DNA of 64,000 bases from Tomitella gaofuii (GCF_014126825.1 NZ_CP059900.1:1-64000), one strand, 5' to 3'. Numbered from the stretch's first letter, positions 32,812 through 42,913 are shown. Numbers and translations: made by a program. Notes: generated by a model from the sequence alone, not told the origin.

Positions 32812-32868
32812 CGGCGCGCCCTTGTCGATCATGCGAGCTCCTGCCGCACCGTCCGTCGAGGGCGTCAT
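31726..32868 (-). CDS. kshA: 3-ketosteroid-9-alpha-monooxygenase oxygenase component (copy 1)
   Basis: 380-residue Rieske non-haem iron oxygenase. The Rieske ligands are Cys68, His70, Cys87 and His90 (CRH, then CPFHDW), one residue offset from M. tuberculosis KshA. The mononuclear iron site lies in NVVDFAHFFYIH near residue 175-186. KshA with the reductase KshB hydroxylates C9 of 3-ketosteroids and opens ring B during cholesterol breakdown. ATG 32868 is preceded by GGAAGGAC. No kshB or kstD lies in the window. The first 20 residues differ from copy 2, while the rest is identical or nearly so. Confidence 0.93.
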   Translation of the reverse strand: MTPSTDGAAGARMIDKGAPPERFARGWHCLGLAKDFRDGKPHSIEAFGGKLVVWQDTQGELNVLDSYCRHMGGDLSQGTIKGDEIACPFHDWRWGGDGKCKEIPYAKRVPMRARTQAWPTMEQDDLLFVWNDPEGGTPEEYIPVIRTGDDEWTEWQWKTITIDTNCREIVDNVVDFAHFFYIHFSLPTYFKNVFEGVTATQYMNGEGREDMLPPGVDRAKVSQGNSSVASYYGPSFMIDELCYHYTGYDVETKLINCHYPVTPGKFVLQYGATVRKTPDIPEGQAEAITASNVGFITRGFEQDVAIWRSKARINNPLLCEEDGPIYQLRRWYEQFYVDRADITDDMTDRFEFEMDPTKANEAWRAQIAENLARREAESAH

Positions 32869-32994
32869 TGCACGTGTCCTTCCCGCCGTCACCGAGACCG
32901 CACTGTGTTCTACACCACAGTAGGCCCAGAAACGCGACGAAGGCACGGAACCCGCCGCGCGGTCCCGCCGTGCGGGACGGGAGTGGCCTCCGGA

Positions 32995-33333
32995 TCACCC
33001 GCCGGCGATCGCGGCGACGATGAGGAACGGCTCGGCGCCGCCGGCGACGGCGTCCGGCAGGCGGGTCTCGGGCGGGTCGAAGGAGAAGTCCTGTTCGCAG
33101 GCGAAGTAGCGCACGTAGGGGCGGCGCGCGCCTTCGCCGTGGTCGCGGATTGCGCCGCGCAGCACCGGATAGGCCTCCTCGACCGCGTCGAGCACGGATC
33201 CGATCGTCACCGGCTCCGCCGCGGGCAGCGTCAGTTCGCCGTCCACGTCGGCGAGCACGCACAGGTGCCCGGGCAGCACCACCCGCACCCGGGCGTCGCG
33301 GGCGGGACGGGCGTCTGCGGCGTGCGGGTTCAC
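32995..33333 (-). CDS. MoaD/ThiS-family ubiquitin-like protein
   Basis: 112 residues from a GTG that overlaps the end of the propeller gene (GTGA). It has the beta-grasp pattern: [43 protein letters not shown], and a C-terminal [11 protein letters not shown] ending in Gly-Gly, as in sulfur-carrier MoaD/ThiS proteins. The tight coupling with a BNR propeller protein is a recurrent actinobacterial pair of unknown role. It could carry sulfur or be conjugated, but no activating enzyme is nearby. Confidence 0.82.
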   Translation of the reverse strand: MNPHAADARPARDARVRVVLPGHLCVLADVDGELTLPAAEPVTIGSVLDAVEEAYPVLRGAIRDHGEGARRPYVRYFACEQDFSFDPPETRLPDAVAGGAEPFLIVAAIAGG

Positions 33334-34442
33334 GGCAGCGTCTGCACCTCCACGGACAGCACCGCGGGCAGGTCGCGGACCACCGCCTCCCACGTGTCGC
33401 CGGAGTCGCGTGAGGCGTACACCTGGCCGCCGGTGGTGCCGAAGTAGACGCCGCACGAGTCGAGGGAGTCCACGGCCATCGCGTCACGCAGCACGTTGAC
33501 GTAGCAGTCCCGCTGCGGCAGACCGGCGGTGAGCGGTTCCCATTCGGTGCCGCCGGTGCGTGAACGGTACACGCGCAGCCGACCTTCGGGCGGCACGTGG
33601 AACTCGTCGCTGGTGATCGGCACGACGTACACCGTCTCCGGCTCGTGCGCGTGCACCTGCACGGGGAAGCCGAAGTCCGTCGGCAGGTCGCCGCTGATCT
33701 CGTACCAGTTCTCGCCCGCGTCGTCGGTGCGCATGACATCCCAGTGCTTCTGCATGAACAGCGTGGACGGGCGGGACGGGTGCATGGCGATCCGGTGCAC
33801 GCAGTGCCCGATCTCGGCGTCCTGATCAGGAAGGTGCCCGGAGTGCAGCCCCCGATTGACCGGCCTCCACGTCGTGCCGCCGTCGTCGGTGCGGAACACG
33901 CCCGCCGCCGAGATCGCCACGAACATGCGCTGCGGGTCCGCCGGGTCGAGGACGATGGTGTGCAGCCCCAGGCCGCCGGCGCCCGGCATCCAGTCCTCGC
34001 CGCGGCAGTCGCGCAAGCCGCGGGATTCCCGCCAGGTGGCGCCGCCGTCGGCCGAGCTGAACAGCGCCGCATCCTCCACCCCGGCCCACACGAAGTCCGG
34101 GTCGGTGGGAGACGGTTCGAAGTGCCACACGCGGGTGAAATCCCACGGCCGCGGCGTTCCGTCGTACCACTGGTGGTCGCCGACCGCTCCCGCGTAGGCG
34201 AATTCGTTGCCCACCGGTGCCCACGTGGCGCCGCCGTCGTCGGAGCGCTGGACCTGCTGCCCGAACCATCCGGTGGACTGGGAGGCCCAGAGCCGGTCCG
34301 GATGCGCGGGCGAGCCGGTCACATGGTAGATCTCCCAGCCGGAGAACAGCGGTCCGTCGACCCGCCAGTCTGTGCGCGCGCCATCGGCGGAGAGGATGAA
34401 CGCGCCCTTGCGCGTGCCTACGAGAACTCGGACGCTGCTCAT
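33330..34442 (-). CDS. Sialidase-like BNR-repeat beta-propeller protein
   Basis: 370 residues with repeated Asp-box motifs [32 protein letters not shown] and SRDSGDTW spaced along the chain, which marks a sialidase/exo-alpha-sialidase-type propeller. The catalytic Arg triad of true sialidases is not evident, and no signal peptide is seen. ATG 34442 was chosen at [15 protein letters not shown], a normal family start with GGAGG upstream; the frame opens further up. It overlaps the MoaD-like gene by 4 bp, so the two are coexpressed. Confidence 0.82.
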   Translation of the reverse strand: MSSVRVLVGTRKGAFILSADGARTDWRVDGPLFSGWEIYHVTGSPAHPDRLWASQSTGWFGQQVQRSDDGGATWAPVGNEFAYAGAVGDHQWYDGTPRPWDFTRVWHFEPSPTDPDFVWAGVEDAALFSSADGGATWRESRGLRDCRGEDWMPGAGGLGLHTIVLDPADPQRMFVAISAAGVFRTDDGGTTWRPVNRGLHSGHLPDQDAEIGHCVHRIAMHPSRPSTLFMQKHWDVMRTDDAGENWYEISGDLPTDFGFPVQVHAHEPETVYVVPITSDEFHVPPEGRLRVYRSRTGGTEWEPLTAGLPQRDCYVNVLRDAMAVDSLDSCGVYFGTTGGQVYASRDSGDTWEAVVRDLPAVLSVEVQTLP

Positions 34443-34664
34443 GGAGGGCCTCCGCCCCATCGGGACCGTCGTCGAGGATGCGAACCATGGTACCGCCTCG
34501 GCTCCGTGCGGGAATGCTAGTTCCCGCACGCCACGTCGCAGCGCCCACTCGGATTGGTGGTAACCCGTCGTCGGTAACTGATAACGGCCCCATATGTCAG
34601 GTAGATCCACTGCGGGCGCCGCAGGCGCGTGCCTCTGTCCGCGGCGCCCGATCCGGAGAACTGC

Positions 34665-35792
34665 TTATACGAGCATCTTGTCGCGTAGCTGTGTCAGAGT
34701 TTGCGAGTCGAGTCCGAGCACATCGTGGGCGAACTTGTCCCAGCCGCCGTAGGTGTTGTGCACCGCATCGAGGACGGGCTTGATCTGGCTGGGGCGTTGT
34801 TCCATCAGCGGCTTGACCAGCGAGATGTCCACGCCCTTGCCCTCGAGGTACTTGTAGGTCTTCTCGTTGTGCTCACGGTTGTACGTGTTCGACGCGACGA
34901 AGTCGTCGATGATCGCCTCGTCGGACACGCCAAGAATGCCGAGAAGCAGCGCGCTCATCATGCCGGTGCGATCCTTACCGGACGTGCAGTGGTACATCAG
35001 TGCACCGTCAGAGTTCGCGATCAACTCCAGCGTCTTGCCGTAGGCGGCCATGGCCTTGGGCGAGTTGAGCTGGTCGACAAAGCCTTCATCCCCGATCTGA
35101 CGGGCCTTGCCGTCGCCGAGCATGTCCTGCATCACCTGCTGGTTTCCGGTCTTCAGGGCTTTCTGGATTGCGTTCGAGAGCGCCTCGGTGTTCTTGTCGA
35201 GCACCGGAAGATTCACGTACTTCGTCGACGCGGGCAGTTGGTCCTGGCCGTTCTTGGCGATCTCCGATTTTCCGCGGTAGTCGACGACTGTGGCCACATC
35301 AGCGGCCGCGAGGGCCGCGTCGTCCTCGTCGGTGAGTTCGGTCAGCGAGTCCGCCCGGAACACCTTTCCCCACGCCGTGGTGTGTCCGTCCTTCGTCGTG
35401 AAGCCCCCCATGTCCCGCACGTTGTGCGCCCCTTGCAGGAAGAACTGGCGTGTCGAGGCGATGTCACCAGTGCCGTCGCCGGTGCTGGCCTCGAAGTACC
35501 AGCGGTCGATCGGGTCGAGCCCATCTACCGTCGCCGCCCCGTCGCCGGTAGCGACTTCACGGCCGTTCTCCGACGGGTCGGTCACCGACGTCGAAGCGAA
35601 CACTGTCGCCTCGCCTGCCCCGTCCCAGGACAGCGTGTAGGCACCGGCATCGCCCCTATCAACGCTCAGGTGCGACACCTGCCCGGAGCTGGAGGCGTCG
35701 TCTGTGTCGGTGCTGGAGGATCCGCACGCTGTCAGGGCCAGCATCGACGCCAGGCCCACCGCCGCTACGCTTGTCCACCCTCGGTCACGCAT
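34665..35792 (-). CDS. Lipoprotein tyrosine/serine protein phosphatase (PtpB-like)
   Basis: 375 residues. The N-terminus is a lipoprotein signal with lipobox LTAC near residue 20-23, followed by a Ser/Asp-rich linker and an Ig-like segment up to about 115. The phosphatase domain contains RDMGGFTTKDGHTTAWGKVFRADSL in part (landmarks near 130-155) and the P-loop HCTSGKDRTGMMS near 255, matching the PtpB group of dual-specificity/phosphoinositide phosphatases. It should be exported and membrane-anchored. GGAGAGGGG precedes ATG 35792. The substrate is unknown. Confidence 0.88.
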   Translation of the reverse strand: MRDRGWTSVAAVGLASMLALTACGSSSTDTDDASSSGQVSHLSVDRGDAGAYTLSWDGAGEATVFASTSVTDPSENGREVATGDGAATVDGLDPIDRWYFEASTGDGTGDIASTRQFFLQGAHNVRDMGGFTTKDGHTTAWGKVFRADSLTELTDEDDAALAAADVATVVDYRGKSEIAKNGQDQLPASTKYVNLPVLDKNTEALSNAIQKALKTGNQQVMQDMLGDGKARQIGDEGFVDQLNSPKAMAAYGKTLELIANSDGALMYHCTSGKDRTGMMSALLLGILGVSDEAIIDDFVASNTYNREHNEKTYKYLEGKGVDISLVKPLMEQRPSQIKPVLDAVHNTYGGWDKFAHDVLGLDSQTLTQLRDKMLV

Positions 35793-36000
35793 ATGGTCGG
35801 CCCCTCTCCATCGGTTATGCGCAGAGCATCACCTACATCGCCACTGGTGATCTATCCCACTCTCGGTGGGTGGAAGGCGGCGGCACGGTGTGGATGCCGC
35901 CGTACCTACCGGGGGTAGCTGCGATGATGATGCCGCCCACCTTTCCGTGGCGGGATGGTGCTGGCGTAGTCCGAAGTCGTCGATAGATGAGGTGGGCGCT

Positions 36001-39000
36001 GTGGCGTCGGTGCATGAGGTGATCGAGGCGTTCCGGCAGGCGCCGTCGAACTCGGAGCGCGGCACCCTGTTCGAGCAGCTCATGATTCGCTACCTCCAAC
36101 TCGACCCCACCTTGTCGCAGCAGTATGACCAGGTGTGGCGGTGGGCCGACTGGCCGGGCCGGGACGGCAAGCCCGACACCGGCATCGACCTCGTGGCCCG
36201 CGAACGCGACACCGGCGAATACACCGCGATCCAGTGCAAGTTCTACGAACCCACCCACACCCTCGCCAAGGCCGATATCGACAGCTTCTTCACCGCGTCG
36301 GGCAAGAAGCCGTTTACGAACCGGGTCATCATCTCGACCACCGACAAGTGGGGCCCGCACGCCGAGGAAGCCCTCGACGATCAGATGATCCCCGTGCAGC
36401 GCATCGGGCTCGCCGAGATCGCCGAGGCGCCCATCGACTGGGACATCGCCTGGCCGGCCGGCAACCTCGAAATCGACCTCGCCCCCGCCGTCAAACACAG
36501 CCCCCGCAAGCACCAGCAAGAGGCGATCGGCGCCGTCTTCCGCGGCTTTGATGCGGGCAACGACCGGGGCAAGCTGATCATGGCCTGCGGCACCGGCAAA
36601 ACCTTCACGGCACTCAAGATCGCCGAACGTACCGCCGCCGAGGCGGGCGGGTCGGCGCGGATCCTGTTCGCCGTCCCCTCGATCTCGCTTCTCTCGCAGA
36701 CACTGCGCGAGTGGACCGCCCAGACCACTCTCGACATGCGGGCGTTCGCCGTCTGCTCGGACACCAAGGTCTCCCGTGCCGCCGAGGATATTGCCGCCCA
36801 CGACGTCGCCGTGCCGGTCACCACCGACCCGGCCCGCCTGGCCGCCGAGATGGGCCACCGGAAACGCGCCAAGGGCCTGACGGTGGTGTTCACCACCTAC
36901 CAGTCCCTGCCCGTCATCGCGGGCGCCCAGCAGGCCGGGGTGGATCCGTTCGACCTGGTCATCTGCGACGAGGCGCACCGCACCACCGGCGTCACCCTCG
37001 CCGGCGCGGACGAGTCGCATTTCGTGCGTATCCACGACGACGATTACATCCGCGCCGCTCGGCGGCTGTATATGACGGCGACGCCGCGTATCTACGACGA
37101 ATCGGTGCGGGCGAAGGCCGATGAGCATGCCGCCGAGATCACCTCCATGGACGACGACGCCGTCTACGGGCCCGAGTTGCACCGCCTGTCGTTCGGTGAC
37201 GCGGTCGAACGGGGCCTGCTCACCGACTACAAGGTTCTCGTGCTCACCGTCGACGAGGACATGGTCGCCGCCCCCTTGCAGGCGCAGATGTCCGCCGGGT
37301 TCGGCGAGCTGCGCCTCGACGACGCCTCCAAGATCGTGGGCTGCTGGAACGGCCTGGCGAAACGGGCCGGCACCGCCCCCGGCGGCGAGGGTTTCGCCCC
37401 GGGGGAGCCGCCGATGCGGCGGGCGGTCGCGTTCGCCGAGAACATCAAAGCCTCCAAGCTCCTCGCGAGTGTCTTCCCCGCGGTGGTGGACGGCTACCGC
37501 GACATGCTCGAAGCCTCCCGAGATGATGGCAACCCCGTCGACACCACCAATCTGGATTTGGCGTGCGAGGTGCGGCACGTCGACGGCACGTTCAACGCCC
37601 TCGAGCGCGGCCGCGAGCTCGCGTGGCTCAAAGCACCGGTGCCGGCGGGGGAGTGCCGGATCTTGTCGAACGCCCGCTGCCTTTCGGAGGGCGTGGATGT
37701 GCCGGCCTTGGATGCGGTGTTGTTCCTGCACCCGCGTAACTCGGTGGTCGACGTTGTGCAGTCCGTGGGTCGGGTGATGCGCAAGGCCGAGGGCAAGGAC
37801 TACGGCTACATCATCTTGCCGGTCGCCGTGCCCGCGGGCGTGGCGCCGGAGAAGGCCCTGGCCGATAACCAGCGGTTCAAGGTGGTCTGGCAGGTGCTCA
37901 ACGCGCTGCGTGCCCACGACGACCGGTTCAACGCGATCGTCAACTCCATCGCCCTCAACACCACCACCGATGCCGGCGCGGATACAGGGCGGGGGACGGA
38001 GGCGATCCTCGGCGGGCACATCGGCCCCACCGCCAATGTGAATCCGGCGTCGACCGGCGGGGAGACCGAATCCGTCGAGCCCGGCGAGGGTGTGGACCCG
38101 TACGCCACCGATCCGGCCGCCGCGGACCGGGAGCTCGCGAAGCAGATGGCCCTGTTTTCACTGTCGCAGTGGCAGGAGGCGATCTACGCGAGGATCGTCA
38201 CCAAGGTCGGCACCCGCACCTACTGGGAGGACTGGGCCGGCGATGTCGCCGACATCGCCAATGCGCTGATCAGCCGTATCCGGGCGGTCGTCGCCGACGC
38301 CGATCAGACGATCGCCGACGGGTTCGACCGGTTCGTCACGGGCCTGCGGGACAACCTCAACGATTCGATCAGCGACGACGATGCGGTCTCGATGCTTGCG
38401 CAGCATCTGATCACCAAGCCGGTGTTCGACGCACTGTTCGCCGGGCACGAGTTCGCCGACCACAACCCCGTCTCGATCACCATGCAGGCCATGGTCGACC
38501 TGCTCGGCGCCGCCGGGCTGGAAGCCGAGACCGCCCGCCTCGAGGGGTTCTACGCATCCGTGCGCACCCGAGCGAGCGAGGTGACTACGGCAGAGGGCAA
38601 GCAGGCCGTGATCGCCGAGCTGTACGAGAAGTTCTTCAAACTCGGCTTCGCCAAACAAGCTGACGCGCTGGGCATCGTGTACACGCCGGTGCAGATCGTG
38701 GACTTCATCCTGCGGGCCGCGGACCAGGCATCCCGTGACGCGTTCGGCCGGGGCATCACCGACGCCGGTGTGCATGTGCTCGACCCGTTCACCGGCACCG
38801 GCACGTTCCTGACCCGCCTGCTGCAATCCGGGCTAATCAACCCGAAGGATCTGGCCCGCAAGTACGCCTCAGAGTTGCATGCGAACGAGATCATGCTGCT
38901 CGCCTACTACATCGCCGCGGTGAACATCGAGACCACCTTCCACGCCCTCCCCGACGCAGATGCCGGTGGGTATCGGCCGTTCGAGGGGATCGTGCTGGCC

Positions 39001-40977
39001 GATACGTTCCAGATCACCGAGGACGGCGACAGCCTCGACGATGTGATGTTCCCGCAGAACAACGAACGCATCGTCCGTCAGTTGGGGGTGCCGATCAACA
39101 TCATCGTCGGCAACCCACCGTGGTCCAATGGCCAGGACAGCGCGAACGATCTCAACGCGAACATCGCCTACCCCACCCTCGATGCGCGGATCGCCGATAC
39201 CTACGTCAATCGGTCGACGGCGACGAACAAGAACAGCCTGTACGACTCGTATCTGCGGGCGTTCCGGTGGGCGACCGACCGGATCGGCGACGCGGGCGTC
39301 GTCGCCTTCGTCAGCAATGGTGGCTGGGTCGACGGCAACACTGCTGACGGCATCCGCCTGTCCCTCGCCGACGAATACGCGCGGATCTACGTCTACAATC
39401 TTCGCGGCAACCAGCGCACCGCCGGCGAGCTCTCCCGCAAAGAGGGCGGCAAGGTATTCGGCGCAGGCAGCCGCAACACCGTCGCCATCTTCATCGGCGT
39501 CAAGAACCCCGTGCACACCGGGTCGTGTGAGGTGTTCTACCACGACATCGGCGACTACCTGTCCCGCGACGACAAGCTCGACCGCGTCGACAAAGCCACC
39601 CTGACCGGCCTGGACTGGGCCACCGTCACCCCCAACCAGCATGGCGACTGGCTCGGCCAACGTGACGACACCTTCGCCACGTGGCCGGCCATCGGTGACA
39701 AGAAGGCTAAACCAGGGCAAGTGGTCGTGTTCTCCACCTTCTCCGCCGGGTTGCAGACCAACCGTGATGCTTGGGTATACGACTACTCACTGTCGAAGCT
39801 GCAGCACAACATCGAGACGCTGACCAGCAACTACAACAAGCAGATCCCCCGGTTCGGGGAGTATCGGGCTGCACACTCACTCGCACGGGCTAAAGAATCT
39901 GACGTCACTGCCTATCTGACCAAGAATCCAGACGGAGCGGACGCAACAAAGATCAAATGGTCTCGCAGCCTGCGCCAGCACCTCGCACGTAGAACGTCTC
40001 TCAGCTTCATCAACGAACACGTCACGACCAGTCTCTACCGTCCGTTCCAGAAGCAGCACGCGTACTTCGACCGACACCTCAACCATGAACGCGGTGCGCT
40101 TCCGTCGATGTTCCCGACCCCCCACCACACCAACACCGGCTTCTACGTCGTCGGCGCAGGTTCCGATAAGCCGTTCTCCGTGCTGATGACCGATGTTCTC
40201 CCGGACCTCGCGCTGTGGGGTTCCAGCAGCGGTCAGTTCTTCCCGCGTTGGACCTACGAGAAGGCCGCCGCCGTGGACGGCCACCTGGACCTCGCCGCTG
40301 GAGACGGTGTGGTGGACGCGTGGGGGTATCGGCGGGTCGACAACATCACCGACGCCATCCAGACCCTCTACGTCGAGGCGCTGGGTGGCCCGGTGTCGAA
40401 GGACGAGATCTTCGACTATGTCTACGGGCTCCTGCACGACCCCGCCTACCGGCAGGCCTACGCGGTGGACCTGCGCAAGATGCTCCCGCATATCCCCACC
40501 CCCGAGACACGGTCACGGTTCGACCGGCTGGCGAATGCGGGCCGGCGGCTCGCCGAGCTGCACATCGGCTACGAGCACGTCGAACCGTATCCGGTCGACG
40601 TCAAGCTCAAGGCGGGTGCCGATCCGGCCGACCGGGAGACGTGGCGCGTGACGAAGATGAAGTGGGCCAAGACCACCGACCCCGCCACGGGCAAGAAGGT
40701 CGACGACCACACGGCGATCGTCTACAACCCGAAGGCCACCATCGCGGGGATCCCGGAAGACGCGGAGCGCTACCTGCTCGGCTCCCGGTCCGCATTGGGC
40801 TGGATCCTGGATCGCTACCAGGTCAAGACGGACAAAGCCTCCGGGATCGTCAACGACCCCAACGCCTGGTGCGATGAGCACGAGGATCCCCGCTACATCG
40901 TCGAACTCATCGCCAAGGTGACGACGGTGGCGGTGGAGACGACGCGCATCGTCGAGACCCTCGCTCAGGAGCGGTGA
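36001..40977 (+). CDS. Single-chain Type ISP-like restriction-modification enzyme
   Basis: 1,658 residues combining three activities. The N-terminal Mrr-like nuclease has Asp58 (DTGIDL) and QCK at 78-80. An SF2 helicase translocase has Walker A CGTGK near 196-200 and DEAH from residue 323. A gamma-class adenine methyltransferase has motif I DPFTGTGTF near 928 and motif IV NPPW near 1038, and a C-terminal target recognition region follows. This order matches LlaGI/LlaBIII-type enzymes, which methylate one strand of the target and cut after translocation. GTG 36001 is preceded by GAGGTGGG. No other RM gene is adjacent, as expected for a self-contained system. Confidence 0.9.
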   Translation: MASVHEVIEAFRQAPSNSERGTLFEQLMIRYLQLDPTLSQQYDQVWRWADWPGRDGKPDTGIDLVARERDTGEYTAIQCKFYEPTHTLAKADIDSFFTASGKKPFTNRVIISTTDKWGPHAEEALDDQMIPVQRIGLAEIAEAPIDWDIAWPAGNLEIDLAPAVKHSPRKHQQEAIGAVFRGFDAGNDRGKLIMACGTGKTFTALKIAERTAAEAGGSARILFAVPSISLLSQTLREWTAQTTLDMRAFAVCSDTKVSRAAEDIAAHDVAVPVTTDPARLAAEMGHRKRAKGLTVVFTTYQSLPVIAGAQQAGVDPFDLVICDEAHRTTGVTLAGADESHFVRIHDDDYIRAARRLYMTATPRIYDESVRAKADEHAAEITSMDDDAVYGPELHRLSFGDAVERGLLTDYKVLVLTVDEDMVAAPLQAQMSAGFGELRLDDASKIVGCWNGLAKRAGTAPGGEGFAPGEPPMRRAVAFAENIKASKLLASVFPAVVDGYRDMLEASRDDGNPVDTTNLDLACEVRHVDGTFNALERGRELAWLKAPVPAGECRILSNARCLSEGVDVPALDAVLFLHPRNSVVDVVQSVGRVMRKAEGKDYGYIILPVAVPAGVAPEKALADNQRFKVVWQVLNALRAHDDRFNAIVNSIALNTTTDAGADTGRGTEAILGGHIGPTANVNPASTGGETESVEPGEGVDPYATDPAAADRELAKQMALFSLSQWQEAIYARIVTKVGTRTYWEDWAGDVADIANALISRIRAVVADADQTIADGFDRFVTGLRDNLNDSISDDDAVSMLAQHLITKPVFDALFAGHEFADHNPVSITMQAMVDLLGAAGLEAETARLEGFYASVRTRASEVTTAEGKQAVIAELYEKFFKLGFAKQADALGIVYTPVQIVDFILRAADQASRDAFGRGITDAGVHVLDPFTGTGTFLTRLLQSGLINPKDLARKYASELHANEIMLLAYYIAAVNIETTFHALPDADAGGYRPFEGIVLADTFQITEDGDSLDDVMFPQNNERIVRQLGVPINIIVGNPPWSNGQDSANDLNANIAYPTLDARIADTYVNRSTATNKNSLYDSYLRAFRWATDRIGDAGVVAFVSNGGWVDGNTADGIRLSLADEYARIYVYNLRGNQRTAGELSRKEGGKVFGAGSRNTVAIFIGVKNPVHTGSCEVFYHDIGDYLSRDDKLDRVDKATLTGLDWATVTPNQHGDWLGQRDDTFATWPAIGDKKAKPGQVVVFSTFSAGLQTNRDAWVYDYSLSKLQHNIETLTSNYNKQIPRFGEYRAAHSLARAKESDVTAYLTKNPDGADATKIKWSRSLRQHLARRTSLSFINEHVTTSLYRPFQKQHAYFDRHLNHERGALPSMFPTPHHTNTGFYVVGAGSDKPFSVLMTDVLPDLALWGSSSGQFFPRWTYEKAAAVDGHLDLAAGDGVVDAWGYRRVDNITDAIQTLYVEALGGPVSKDEIFDYVYGLLHDPAYRQAYAVDLRKMLPHIPTPETRSRFDRLANAGRRLAELHIGYEHVEPYPVDVKLKAGADPADRETWRVTKMKWAKTTDPATGKKVDDHTAIVYNPKATIAGIPEDAERYLLGSRSALGWILDRYQVKTDKASGIVNDPNAWCDEHEDPRYIVELIAKVTTVAVETTRIVETLAQER

Positions 40978-41193
40978 GCAGCAGCGACGGCTGATGATAC
41001 AGGTAGGTGCGGATGATAGGGAGATTGTTGATCGAGCATCACGGCTCCCATGTAGACGCTTCAGCGGAGGAACGTCAGTGTTTATACCCCAGATCGTGGA
41101 ATGGGTATCAGCCATGGCCAGCGCAGCAGGTGATCATGGCCCAGCACGTCATCTTCACTAAACATCGAGGCCAGACAGACAGGTGAAAGAATT

Positions 41194-42804
41194 TCAGTTG
41201 ACCCAAGCTTTGTCGAACAGCACGATCGTGTCGAGACTGGGCTTGATACCGTGAACCTGCTTGTTCCACGCGATTAACGTCGCTACCGACCCCCAAGCCA
41301 GGAACGGTACCTTCTCGTTGACTGCGGTCTGGAGATCAGCGAGTGCGGCACGAGTGGCGTCGTCGGTAGGCGCCGTTTTTATTCTCTCCAACAGAGCATC
41401 TACCTGCGGGTCCTTGAATCCGAGGGCGTTGGAGGGTGAGGAGCTGGAAAGGTTGCCGAATAGGCGACTGTATGTCGCCTGATCAGCCAGACTGGGACCA
41501 CCTCTGCTGAGGTCGTAGTCCCTGTCAATGAACTGGCGGCGTGTAAGGTCTGCGGTGTTACTTACGTAGTCAACTTCGACTTCAAATCCGACGGACTGTA
41601 GCTGCGCCTGGACAGATAATGCCTGAGCACGCGCTTCTGGGTCATCTGTAGTGACGTACAGTAGTTTCCCGTCATAGCCGTCGGCCTTTGCTGCGTTAAG
41701 CAACTCCGTTGCCTTCGTAGTATTGACCGAGATCGGTTCGACTTCGTTATGCCATCTTGACCACGGCATAAAAATCGCAGTCCCCGGAAGGCCAGTACCA
41801 TTGCTGACCCGTTGATCGATTTGTACGGGATCGATGGCATAGGCCATCGCTTTGCGTACTCGAACGTCCGCACCGGGGTGGCCCTCGCTGCTGTTGATCA
41901 GGCCGGCGCGGCCGATGCTGTGAACATCTTGGAACCCTGTGATGCCATTGGTGATAGCCTCGTTGACTACCTCAGGGGCTCGAAAGTACGCCATGTTGAT
42001 ATCGCCGGATCTCAGAGACTCGAGCTTCGCGCGGTCGCCCTGGACTGCGACGAAGCGCAGTTCAGACAGGTTAGGGGCCCCGCCCCAGTAGTTTTTCCGG
42101 GGCTTCAGTGACAGCGTATCCGAAGGTGCGAAGTGATCGACGACGAACGGTCCTGCGCCGATGGGGGTGAACGTATTTCCGTCCACCGAGCTTGGTGCGA
42201 CAATGATTCCGGGGCCCGTCGCCAGCATGGACCAAAACTTCGCCCACGGCTCCGAGAGCGTGAAAACAACGGTCTTGTCGTCTGGTGTGGCGATGTCGGC
42301 GACGCTCGAGCTGAACAGCTGTGAGTTAAGTCCGGACTCGGACACATAGCGGTCCATGCTCCAGACCACGGCGGCAGAGTTCAGCGGTGTCCCGTCACTG
42401 AAGGTGACATTGTCCCGCAACTCCACCGTCCAGGTCTTCAGATCGTCACTAACGGTGACGTCCTTGGCAAGTTGCGGAACGTAAGAGTCTGCGTCGTAGT
42501 CCCAGCGGACTAACACGTCATAGATCGCGATAAGCTCGGACGCGCCACTGGAACCTGTGGGGTAGGTGACGGTAGGGTCAAGGCTTGTCACAGGTGCGAG
42601 GGTAGAGAAGCGAATCGTTCCACCCTGTGCCGGGGACCCGGGGTCGGGCTGATCTCCCACGAAGCCGATCTTAGTGCTTACGCCGGTATCGTCGGCTACA
42701 TGATTTCTGTCTTCATCGCCGCCGCTGACACAAGAGGTCAAAAGTCCGCATGTCAGTAACGCGGCTGCGGCAACGCTTAGTCCGTTCTTCAGTGAAATCA
42801 ACAT
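41194..42804 (-). CDS. ABC transporter substrate-binding lipoprotein (family 5)
   Basis: 536 residues. It has a lipoprotein signal with lipobox LLTSC near residue 25 and an SBP_bac_5 domain (dipeptide/oligopeptide/nickel type) with LVRWDYDADSYVPQLAKD, FSDGTPLNSAAVVWS and DVRVRKAMAYAIDPV. It should capture a peptide or similar organic solute outside the membrane. No permease or ATPase genes lie nearby, so the transport system is incomplete here. ATG 42804 has AAGGAG close upstream. Base composition is much lower in GC than the flanking chromosome, indicating recent acquisition with the next three genes. Confidence 0.88.
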   Translation of the reverse strand: MLISLKNGLSVAAAALLTCGLLTSCVSGGDEDRNHVADDTGVSTKIGFVGDQPDPGSPAQGGTIRFSTLAPVTSLDPTVTYPTGSSGASELIAIYDVLVRWDYDADSYVPQLAKDVTVSDDLKTWTVELRDNVTFSDGTPLNSAAVVWSMDRYVSESGLNSQLFSSSVADIATPDDKTVVFTLSEPWAKFWSMLATGPGIIVAPSSVDGNTFTPIGAGPFVVDHFAPSDTLSLKPRKNYWGGAPNLSELRFVAVQGDRAKLESLRSGDINMAYFRAPEVVNEAITNGITGFQDVHSIGRAGLINSSEGHPGADVRVRKAMAYAIDPVQIDQRVSNGTGLPGTAIFMPWSRWHNEVEPISVNTTKATELLNAAKADGYDGKLLYVTTDDPEARAQALSVQAQLQSVGFEVEVDYVSNTADLTRRQFIDRDYDLSRGGPSLADQATYSRLFGNLSSSSPSNALGFKDPQVDALLERIKTAPTDDATRAALADLQTAVNEKVPFLAWGSVATLIAWNKQVHGIKPSLDTIVLFDKAWVN

Positions 42805-42913
42805 TACTCCTTGTTTGAATTTGTATAGGATCCTGTGGATGTAAGAAAGCAGTATTGGTATATAGGTCACAACAGGGGTGACATTAGTCAGGATTCTGAC
42901 GACGAATGCCAGG

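Noticed and set aside
31729-33447. 572-codon plus-strand frame over kshA copy 1 (and the similar one over copy 2 at 61440-62639)
   Set aside because: Antisense of a clear Rieske oxygenase; Val/Leu/Asp-rich shadow composition and duplicated only because kshA is duplicated.
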